Below are positions 33,868 to 43,200 of a stretch of DNA of 64,000 nt, piece by piece. Location of the stretch: NCBI GenBank assembly GCA_036365145.1, contig JAEOAD010000015.1, positions 11,401,501-11,465,500 of the forward strand, written 5' to 3'. The notes under the pieces were generated by a model that was given only the letters and a program-made list of their open reading frames with translations, was not told the DNA's origin and made no database searches. Position 1 is the first letter of the stretch, and each line of letters begins with the position of its first letter. A program made the position numbers and the translations under genes. The DNA comes from Orientallactaga sibirica (Eukaryota; Chordata; Mammalia; Rodentia; Dipodidae).

Positions 33868-34079
33868 AAACATATGCTATTCATTTGGTGTTTAGCCATA
33901 GGAAAGAGGGCACAAACCCACAGTTATGTTCCAACTGTCTGTTCACTGGCTTTCTCCACATAAGATAGGGGTTCAGACCCAGGACTCAGTTTCTGTGGGA
34001 TCTTCTGACAACTCTAGGGCTTGAATACCCATTTCTTGTGTGCCTGAATCCATTTGCAACTTGTTGCTAAGCTCTTTCC

Positions 34080-34400
34080 TAAATGATCTCTAATCCCTAT
34101 AAACAGCAGGCTACTCTGCCATGATTCATCACTTCTCTTTTCTACAATATGCTCTATGTTTTCTATGTCCATGCCCTCGCTTATGTCATCTCCTTGTGTG
34201 GAATTCCCATTTCTGGCCCTTGTCTTGTCATTTTCTAAGATCTTAGTCCAGCCCTTATTTCTAGGAATCTACTTTCCCATCCCTCTGCTCCACTAGTCCC
34301 TTCTATGAATTCTGATGATCTTAACTCTGATCCTTACAGCGTTCCTTAGCACTCACAACTTTGCATCAACCAATATCCTCCTAAGGTTGTTTGGAGTAAT
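34080..34400 (+). mobile_element. L2-like LINE fragment
   Basis: Landmarks tgctctatgttttctatgtc, gtgtggaattcccatttctg, ctaagatcttagtccagccc and cgttccttagcactcac follow the L2 3' region order. Confidence 0.5.
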
Positions 34401-36257
34401 TTCTTCATGTATTGACAGCCATGGGAGGCTGCTCTGGGCAAACTGGGCCCAGAGCTGTGTGGAGGATAGGGATGTGGGTTAAGTAGGTGTTGAGAAAAGC
34501 AGGTGCTTGCATGGGTGATTTCATGGAACTTTCATCCAATGATACCTCTTACACTTAGGATAACACCATTCATGAATGTGTCCTCCCTTAGAATGTTTAG
34601 ACAAAGAAGGACCAGTCTGAATGGAAGCTCATTGCACTGATCTGGGGCCCAGATGGCAAGGAGAGTGCTATTGAGCAAAGGATAAGATAGGGGAAAATCA
34701 GGGAAGAGAAGGCCAAGAAAAGACCCACCCCTAACCTTTTTGTATTTGTTTGGGCTGGGCCAAGTACAAAAATTCCAGAGAGTTCCTGGGCTTCTCCCTA
34801 CCTCTACTGATGAAATGGGGACCACTCTTTGCAGTCTGGAGAGGCCACTGCAAATGAAGTGCTTCTTTGAAAGGTCCCCTGGAACCATCCTTATAGAATC
34901 AAGATGCAGAAAATAGTTTAATGAGGACACCAGCCTGCAGGTGTACCTGTGCTAATTCTGTAGACAAAGGCACTAACTAACCTGACAGCTAGAGAGGAAG
35001 AGCCATTAAGCCTCTTTGGGGACATATCATTCCTGTAGGACACTCAGAAGCAACTCACTGAAGCATGAGGCAGATGACAAAGGCATTCTGGGGACTCTGC
35101 TCCACCAACCTGGCCTGTTGACTTGCCCCATGACAGACTCTTCAGCATCCAATAGCTGCTCATCAGAAAATATCAGGGATATCAGGGGTCACTGATGGGT
35201 GTTACAGAGCTATCCACTGTATGGAAAGTATGGAGAACATACTTTCAAATTACAACTTGCCACATGAGGACTCAGACATAGATGGAGAGGCCAGCTCCAC
35301 AGCATGGAGAAATTATGAACTATAATGTACACTTAAGAAATACATTGAATACATTGTACTTCTTTTCATCCTCTATGTGTATGCACAAATATAACTATAG
35401 CCATATACACACATGTATATGACTTAAGTTTTGAGAAATAATGCTACCCCTACCATACAGAAGCATTCTGAACATTATGTTATATTCTTACATTTGAAAA
35501 TGCATGTGACTCACTACAATCATTTTGCAAATCCACTAAGGGGTTGCTTCCTACAGATCCAAAAATTTGACTGAGGCAGATGGAGAATTTGGGTCGAGAT
35601 TAAGAAAGGCTTTGAGACCTGGGGGGAGTGGCCGTGCATATCTTTTCCCTCTGCACCTGTTCCATGGGAAAATAACTGTGACTTCTTGTAAAGTTTGTTA
35701 CAAAAGTTCAATGAAACAGTCCGCATAAAGTGCTCACAACAGGACTTGACACTGTAAGAATGGACATGAAGAAGGCGAGGAGGAGGATGGTGAGGGAGTG
35801 AGCAGAAGGAGTGAGAACCAAGTATAATCACGCATATATGTGAAGATGCAACAAAGAAGACCATTGGGTTATATGCTAACCAAATTGTTTTTTAAATGAG
35901 AAAGATGATGATATTGGGGTTTCCTGGGGTAGTAACACACCCTGTTGTCTACCGTGGCTCTGCTTCCTTCCCTCTGCTGTCATCACCATGGACCTCTGCT
36001 GACGGCCATGCTTCTAAACTGTTCAGGAGCTCCAGCTCCTCAGAGAAGTGATATTGGAAAAGGGTAGTTGGGGCCAGAGCTTGACAAGGAGGCTGTGGTC
36101 AAGGACAGGACTGGATCAGTGATCCCTGTGACATACTTACAGCACTGCCCATGATCAAGAGATGGAGACAAGAGACAGCAACAGGAGAAACTGGAATGAG
36201 GCCAGATACAAATGGGAGAGAAAAAGGTCATACACTGGAATGAGGCCTCCAGGAAAA
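34401..36257. other. Unique sequence, no gene recognised
   Basis: No repeat or exon recognised. Antisense open frames at 34532-34930 (132 codons) and 35520-35864 (114 codons) carry no known motif. Confidence 0.4.
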
Positions 36258-36612
36258 CTGATTGTGATGGTTAATCTCCATTGTCAATTTGACAGGATTT
36301 AACATCACCTTGGAAACAAATTTTCTAGATTAGATTAATTGAGTGGGGAAGACCCATTCTAAATGTGGGTGGTTCCAGTCCATGGGCTGGGATCCTGGAC
36401 TGGATAAAGAGGAGAGTTAGATGACAACAGTGCTCTTTTTACTTCCCCAGTGCAGATGCAGTGTGACCAGCTGCTTCACGCTCCTGCTGCCATGCCTTCT
36501 TCACTGTGATGGACCGGACACTCCAACTCCAAGTTGAAATAAACCCTTCTTCCTTCATTGCTTCTATCGGCTATTTTGTCCTAGTGAAAAAGCAAGATAA
36601 CGAATACAGTGG
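36258..36612 (+). mobile_element. ERVL-like solitary LTR
   Basis: Opens tgatggttaatctccattgt, then gtcaatttgacaggatttaa, aagacccattctaaatgtgg, ccatgggctgggatcctgga, gatgcagtgtgaccagctgc, and the poly(A)-signal region gaaataaacccttcttcctt, ending aaaaagcaagataacgaata. It is intact end to end and less diverged than the related copy at 21341-21890. Confidence 0.75.
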
Positions 36613-37751
36613 TAGGCAGAGAGCCAGTCAGGTGCTGGTTGACAAATTGTTCCATGTTTTGGACAAGTCTTTCTTCCTGTGCATTCCTGACTTTTATGTG
36701 CCGTGTGTAGCTCTGAGATTTCACCTTCTTCACTGTCTTACCTTTCCCAGCCTAGACACAGGAGGAGATGAAACGAAAAGCAGATGAGGTGTGTTTCAGA
36801 AGGACTTGGCTCGGAGCGGCTAGGCCAGAGCAGTCAGGCTACACTCCTGGAAAAGGACCTTTGAGGCCTGTGGGAAAGCAGCTGGTCACTTGGCTAAGGA
36901 CTAAACAGGCAGGGAGGAACCTTCTGGAACACTTCAGCTTACAAGATGGACCTTGTGTTGTGGATTTGAGCTCTGCATAAACAACTGGGTCCCCTGCCCT
37001 TCATTTCCTGTTTCACCTGTTCAGGTATTCCTGCCTTCCCCTTCCTTCTGCGGGATTCTGGTATCAGAACAGATCCAGGGACTGAGCTTGAGTCAGGGGC
37101 TGGATAAGGTGCAGTCTGGGCAGCTGGAGAGCTAGGCCTCAGAAGCATGCCATGGAGGTGGTAAGTGCTATGCTGGATGTCATACAGAATTTCTGTAGGT
37201 TGGGGGGGGGGTGTCCAGAGATTATTGAGTTCATTGTCAAAACACATGTAGCTAGTAATTGTGAAGGGGATGTCAGGATAAGGCTTGCTCTCTATGACCG
37301 TGTGGCTCCTTGTGACTGGATACCCCTGTTTCCTATGCAGTGTCCCTTCTCTCTGCACACTGGACAGTGGTAGCTTTCTCAGGATCTGGGGGCCCTAGAT
37401 GAGGGTTGGTAATTGCCCTTACAGCTTTGTATTACCCTTTATCCACAGCTGGACAGCCTGGTGGGTGCTTGCTGACAACGTGACTAGCATTTTGCTCAAG
37501 TGGAAGCCCGGAGAATTCTTCTTTTGCTATGTTTTTTTTTAAGTCTCTCTTCAAGATATCACTTTTTCCCACTCTAAAAATAGCCGTCTAGAGTTGCTGG
37601 CATGTTTTAGCTGACCATTCACCACAAATGCTCAGCATTCTGCCCTGCAGACCTGTGTCCAGGCCAGGACTTGGCTTAGTGGAGTTAACAATAGGGTTTT
37701 CCTATTTTGTGCCTGTCCCTCTCCCCAAGGACCCTTGCAGTTGGCTCCGTG
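36613..37751. other. Unique sequence, no gene recognised
   Basis: A G10 run at about 37202-37211. The antisense 139-codon frame at 36939-37358 has no known motif. Confidence 0.4.
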
Positions 37752-38080
37752 AAAAAGCAAGTGGGGGTGATGGCTCAATCACTAAATCCTTTATGAGTTT
37801 GGATTCCCAGCACTCATATAAATGCTGGGGATAGACGGACATGTGTGTAATCTATGTTCAGGAGGTGGAGCCAGGTTGGTCCCTGGAGCTAGCTGGCTGG
37901 CTAGCCTATCGGAACTGGTGAGCTCTGTGTTCAGTTAGAGACCACATCCCAATAAATAAGGTGGAGAGTGATTTAGGAAGACACCTGATGTTCACCTCTG
38001 GCTTCCAAATGCATGCACACACATGTGCACCCCCCACATACGTGTAGGCCCACACATATGCAACATGTATATACTCACGG
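37752..38080 (+). mobile_element. B4/RSINE1-like SINE
   Basis: Landmarks gtgggggtgatggctcaatc, gaggtggagccaggttggtc, ggtggagagtgatttaggaa, gacacctgatgttcacctct and a CA/TG-rich tail (gcacacacatgtgcacc). The plus-orientation partner of the copies at 1.9, 18.7, 51.7, 54.2 and 56.7 kb. Confidence 0.72.
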
Positions 38081-40261
38081 AGGCACTTCCTCACACATAG
38101 TCATGTAAAAATGCAAGTTAATATTTTCTATTCTGTAGTCTTCTCTCTGTCTTTCCCATGCTAAGACCAGTGGGGGACTCCAGTCAGGGCTTGTCTTCTG
38201 GGACGCCCAGAGAGTCAGATAATGAAGCACTTTGGAGAGCTAGTTACACTCTGAGGAAGGATTTTTTGGGGACACTCCATATTTTGGGGGCTCCTTGGAA
38301 ACTTTTTTGGATGATGCTGTCTCTGTGACACCTTTGAAGGTAAGGCTGTCTCCATGGCAGCAAGGAACTGGATGCCTTTGGGCAGTGGCTGGCCCACTAT
38401 GGGAAAGGCTGAGGGGACAACTGGAGGAGTGGCCCCATGGCTCCAGCTCCTCTGGGTCTTTGCTTTTGGGAGCAGAGAGCTCTGCAGGGTAGGTTCTTCC
38501 TGCACACTTGTGTGGGTGAGTGGCTGATGGACTCAGTCCCAAGGTCTGGTACGAACAGCATTCTTTTGCTTGTGGGTTGGCCTAGGAGTTGGGGTGGGAC
38601 AGTGACCACTGGAGGGCACTGCAGTACCACCTTGGGTACCTCCAGCAGCCCCTCTACCCTGGAGAGGAGCTCGCTTACACCCATGTGCTGAGCCTCATAG
38701 TTAGCTGAGGAGGACAGCCAGGTTTAGCTGATTATCTCTTGTGTAATTAAACCTCATGGGGCCAGAGCCTCCAGCAGTGGACTCTGACACACATTCTCAT
38801 TCTCTCTCACATCTCACACCTTTACATGGACCTACGTGTTCACCATTACCCATATCTTAGTATGTCCCACACACATGCATGCTCCTGATAGTCACATGAC
38901 CCCACCCCACCTCACTTAATCACGTGGACATATACCCTCTTACCCTTGCATTTGTGTAGTGCATGCTGTAACATGATCTGCCTTAGCCATGTGCCTCGCA
39001 CATGCGAGCAGCCTGGTGCAGCTGTTTGTGTGGTGGGCCTGATGTAATGTCAAGAAATTTTGTGTTATATTTAAAATGACACCTGTAAAAATAATCTTCC
39101 ATTTGTAATTTAAATACTGCAGCACTCAATTATGTGAACTGACAGGAAGTGTCCTGGTGGCTTTGGACAACAACATTCTTATGTGTTGCTGCTGTACAGT
39201 GTCCTGGGAGCCATGAGGTTGGGACGAACCCAGTTTCCTTCCTGAGTGGATCTCAAGGGGGTTGGAGTTGGGTGCTCACTGGTTTTCCTCATCCTCAGAG
39301 GATGGTGCTGGCTGCTGCTGCTGGCCTGTGAACACATGTTCAATGTCCTCCATTTCTCAGCTGCTTTCAGCAAGACCATTTCTTGGGCTGGGCTTATGCA
39401 GGCAATGAGAATCTGTCCACCTTGCAGATGAGGAGGTTCTGTAAGAAGGCCCACAGTTTCTCAGAGCTCATGGCCTTTGGTTCAAAGTCCTATGTTTGCT
39501 CAACTTTGCCTGCCTGTTGACAACACACACATCCTAGGATCATGTGCGCACTCACAATCAGTCATGTGACCCCCACGTCATTCACTCATACACACACATA
39601 TACTCTGTACCCCTAAACTTGTCACCCTGTCACCTCACACAACATGACACAATTCTGCAACCCCTTCTTCCTGCCCTGTAGCCTCATGCACACAGTACAA
39701 CCTCCTTAGCTTATAATCCACTGGACGGGCCAACCCCCAAGATCCTCAGCACCCCAGCTTTCTCTTGTACAGCTCTTTAGTTCCTTGCCACCACAAGTAA
39801 TCCAGCCACACACTGATGCACAATCCAGGCTACCACCTACAATACTGTTGTGCCTCATAGCTCAGGCTCAAAACTTCCAGCCTTGTACCTCAAATTGGGC
39901 CAAATCTCACAGCTTGAACCATAGACCTGCAGTACATACACCTTATGGTCACATGACACTGAACATGACCCAAACTTAGTACTTCACTTGTCTCCCAGAC
40001 CACATCTTCTTCCCTCTTCTTTCTCTGAGTGACTGCTTGTTCCCCAGCTTACTGTGCCCCAAACCAGGGCATTATTGTCGACTTTCTTGGCTTCTTCACC
40101 CACACTGTCCACCAGCATGTCAGTACTAAGCCTGTCCCTTCCACCTTTAAGTGCCTCTCCAACTGGATTCCATCCAGTCCTCCACATCAGTCCCAGACTA
40201 GTGTCCTTGCTCCTCTGACCTGGTCTCTTCGCCTCTGATACCTTTTGTTTCTCTTGGAGGA
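38081..40261. other. Unique, C/A-rich sequence without recognised gene
   Basis: Two stretches, 38780-38960 and 39510-39990, are strikingly C/A-rich on the plus strand and share phrases such as catgacccc/catgtgaccccc. No exon or repeat family is recognised. Confidence 0.4.
38891..39957. promoter_or_regulatory. Cluster of three GTCACATGAC E-box (M-box) sites
   Basis: GTCACATGAC at 38891-38900 and 39948-39957, and its reverse complement GTCATGTGAC at 39561-39570. A CACGTG also lies at 38921-38926. The MITF/TFE family binds TCACATGA/TCACGTGA-type sites, from general knowledge. Function is untested, and the surrounding C/A-rich bias could contribute. Confidence 0.25.
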
Positions 40262-40485
40262 AGAGGACCTATTCCTGAGCAGCGTGAGCCGTGAGAATAT
40301 CTTTGAGGGTGGAAACAAGTGTCCTACATCTGCACTGTGGAATATGGCAGCCACCAGCCACATATGGCTACCAGGCAATGGGATGTGGCAAGTGACACAC
40401 TGAAGAACTGCATTTAAATTTAATTTAAAAGAATTTTAACAGCCTCACATCACTGGTGGCTGTCATATTGGACACTTGGAAGTCT
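40262..40485. mobile_element. hAT-type MER element with terminal inverted repeats
   Basis: The segment aatatggcagccaccagcca near 40342-40361 is mirrored by catcactggtggctgtcata near 40448-40467, around an AT-rich middle (tttaaatttaatttaaaaga). This matches the known mammalian non-autonomous element with 'tgtccaatacggtagccactagccacat'-type arms. The exact MER name is uncertain. Confidence 0.65.
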
Positions 40486-40824
40486 TACATCTTAGCTCAC
40501 AGTGTGCTGCTTCTCTCAGGATGTGTTCCATCATCTTGGCTTCCCCAAACATCCCTGAGCTGAAAACTATCTGCTCTTCAATAAGGGCTCACACTGTTTC
40601 TTCTATTTGAACACGATTTCTCCAGCCGCAGACATGTTCCTCCCTGACTGCCAGTGCTGTGTTCCTCTGTCCACACAGGCTGTATTGGTAACACACTCTG
40701 TGCTCACAATGCTTGCTGTAGCATTCAGCAACCTGCAGTACAGCTCTCTGTGTGTGACTTTCCCTTCTGCATGTCAGTGATCGCCTTGCAGTAAGAGCTG
40801 TTTTATCCAGGGACAAGCTTTAGT
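40486..40824. other. Unique sequence upstream of the minisatellite
   Basis: No TATA box, CpG island or repeat recognised before the array. Confidence 0.4.
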
Positions 40825-42525
40825 ATGGAACTTCAGCATCCCCACACAGAACACACTCACACTGGACGTGCCCGAGAACTCACCTCAGCATCCCCCACAC
40901 AGAACACACTCACACTGGACGTGCCCCAGTACTCACCTCAGCATCCCCCACACAGAACACACTCACACTGGACGTGCCCTGGTACTCACCTCAGCATCCC
41001 CCGCACAGAACACACTCACACTGGACGTGCCCTGGTATTCACCTCAGCATCCCTCACACAGAACACACTCACACACTGGTATTCACCTCAGCATCCCTCA
41101 CACAGAACACACTCACACCTGCCCCAGCATCAGCATCCCCACACAGAACACACTCACACACAGAAGAACACACTCACACTGGACGTGCCCCTGTACTCAC
41201 CTCAGCATCCCCTCACACAGAACACACTCACACTGGACGTGCCCCAGTATTCACCTCAGCATCCCCACACAGAACACACTCACACTGGACGTGTACTCAC
41301 CTCAGCATCCCCCACACACTCACACTGGACATCACCTCAGCATCCCCACACAGAACACACTCACACTGGACGTGCCCCAGTACTCACCTCAGCATCCCCC
41401 ACACAGAACACACTCACACTGGACGTGCCCCAGTACTCACCTCAGCATCCCCCACACAGAACACACTCACACTGGACGTGCCCCAGTATTCACCTCAGCA
41501 TCCCCCACACAGAACACACTCACACTGGACGTGCCCCTGTACTCACCTCAGCATCCCCCACAGAACACACTCACACTGGACGTGCCCCAGTACTCACCTC
41601 AGCATCCCCCACACAGAACACACTCACACTGGACATGCCAGAACACAGAACTCACCTCAGCATCCCCACACAGAACACACTCACACTGGACGTGCCCCAG
41701 TACTCACCTCAGCATCCCCCACAGAACACACTCACACTACTCACCTCAGCATCCCCCACACAGAACACACTCACACTGGATGTGCCCCAGTATTCACGTC
41801 AGCATCCCCCACACAGAACACACTCACACTGGACGTGCCCAAGAACTCACCTCAGCATCCCTCACACAGAACACACTCACAGTGGACGTGCCCCAGTACT
41901 CACCTCAGCATCCCCCACACAGAACACACTCACACTGGACGTGCCCCGGTACTCACCTCAGCATCCACCACACAGAACACACTCACACTGGACGTGCCCC
42001 GGTACTCACCTCAGCATCCCACACAGAGAACACACTCACACTGGACGTGCCCCAGTACTCACCTCAGCATCACATACACAGAACACACTCACACTGGATG
42101 TGCCCCAGTATTCACCTCAGCATCACACACACAGAACACACTCACACTGGATGTGCCCCAGTATTCACCTCAGCATCCCCCCCACAGAACACACTCACAG
42201 TGGACGTGCCCCTGAACTCACCTCAGCATCGCCCACACAGAGCACACTCATACTGGACGTGCCCCTGAACTCACCTCAGCATCCCCCACACAGAACACAC
42301 TCACACTGGACGTGCCCCAGTACTCACCTCAGCATCCCCCACACAGAACACACTCACAGTGGATGTGCCCCAGTACTCACCTCAGCATCCCCCACACAGA
42401 ACACACTCACAGTGGATGTACCCCAGTACTCACCTCAGCATCCCCCACACAGAACACACTCACATTGGATGTGCCCCAGTACTCACCTCAGCATCCACCA
42501 CACAGAACACACTCACACTGGGTAA
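40825..42525 (+). other. 566-codon open frame across the minisatellite (probably not a gene)
   Basis: A forward frame runs from ATG at 40825 to TAA at 42523-42525 without interruption. The other two forward frames are also open for over 400 codons each, because the 53-bp unit contains no TAA, TAG or TGA and, not being a multiple of three, cycles through all frames. The predicted protein is a 53-residue repeat rich in His, Thr, Pro and Ser (motifs such as HTEHTHTGRAP and LTSASPTQNTLTLDVPQYS). The ATG context is favourable (A at -3, G at +4). No domain, signal peptide or promoter is recognised, and the repeat alone explains the open frame. I therefore annotate it as a repeat-borne open frame, not a CDS. 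The end coincides with GGGTAAGT, which fits a 5' splice site. Confidence 0.6.
40830..42521 (+). repeat. 53-bp minisatellite, 33 copies
   Basis: The anchor CAGCATC begins at 40834 and recurs 33 times, ending at 42489. The full unit is about 53 bp: an acacagaacacactcacact part, a ggacgtgccccagtactcac part and a ctcagcatccccc part. From 41747 to 42489 the anchors are spaced exactly 53 bp fourteen times in a row. Upstream, spacings are irregular (35, 37, 42, 44, 46, 51-54, 58, 72). The plus strand is C/A-rich, with one CpG per full unit (GGACGTG, 21 copies; decayed GGATGTG/A in 6). Not a known satellite that I recognise. Confidence 0.98.
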
Positions 42526-42835
42526 GTTGTCGGGCACTAAATAAAATGACTGTGTGGGCCAGACCCCAGTTGAGCCTTCCTCAGCTATATGTGCCCAGGT
42601 GAGCTCAACTGAGATTAGAGAGTGGAGATAATTCTGGATTCTTGTGATGTTTCTACTGGTGACCTCACTTTGTAAGGAAGGACTCACTCATCCCTTTTGA
42701 TAGACTGCTCACCACTTCCTCCTTTTCTTGTCCTCTCCTTGGCCCTGGACTCAGAGTCATCAAACCTGGCCCAGAGGAAGGTTCCATATGTGGTAGTAGT
42801 TTTGTGTGTTTGCTGGATGTCTGGAAAACTCTGAG

Positions 42836-42838
<3 letters not shown>
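42526..42838. other. Unique sequence, no feature recognised
   Basis: No repeat or exon recognised between the minisatellite and the GT repeat. Confidence 0.4.

Positions 42839-42881
<43 letters not shown>
42839..42881. repeat. (GT)n microsatellite
   Basis: About 21 uninterrupted GT units. Confidence 0.97.
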
Positions 42882-42882
<1 letters not shown>

Positions 42883-42979
42883 TTTGATCTGACTAACCTA
42901 AGAACCTAAGAGGTCTCTTTCTTTCCTCTTCTAAGGCTAAGGCAGGTTGGGCAGAAATCCTTTTCCAAAGGAGCAATTA

Positions 42980-43200
42980 ATATAACTCACCTTTACTGAA
43001 TGCCATCCAGGTACCCAGGTAATCTACCAAGGCTTTATAGATATTTTTCTTGCCTTTGCTGCAAATGTCAGGGTGAAATTAACAGTCCCATTCTAGAGAT
43101 GTGGGAGCTGGCTCAGAGAAATTGAATTATTTTCCCAAGCTTACACAGGCTGTGTGGAGCCAGAATTCTCCCCCAGGCCCTAAGGATTTGTGAGCCATGC
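42980..43200 (+). mobile_element. MIR SINE
   Basis: Order: aactcacctttactgaatgc, cagtcccattctagagatgt, ggctcagagaaattgaatta, ttttcccaagcttacacagg, gagccagaattc. This is the MIR core order (the gaggaaactgaggcacagag region). Old. Confidence 0.75.

Noticed and set aside
36939..37358. 139-codon minus-strand frame as a gene
   Set aside because: No motif or family; overlaps two unrelated plus-strand frames.
40830..42521. CRISPR-like array
   Set aside because: The whole unit is repeated, there are no unique spacers, and the context is mammalian.
40825..42525. 566-, 466- and 413-codon open frames as real genes
   Set aside because: All three frames are open only because the 53-bp unit lacks forward stop codons. 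No promoter, signal peptide or domain is visible. Kept as a repeat, with the open frame noted separately.
42518..42527. GGGTAAGT at the array end as a real splice donor
   Set aside because: A single motif match without evidence of an exon or acceptor; mentioned only as a check.
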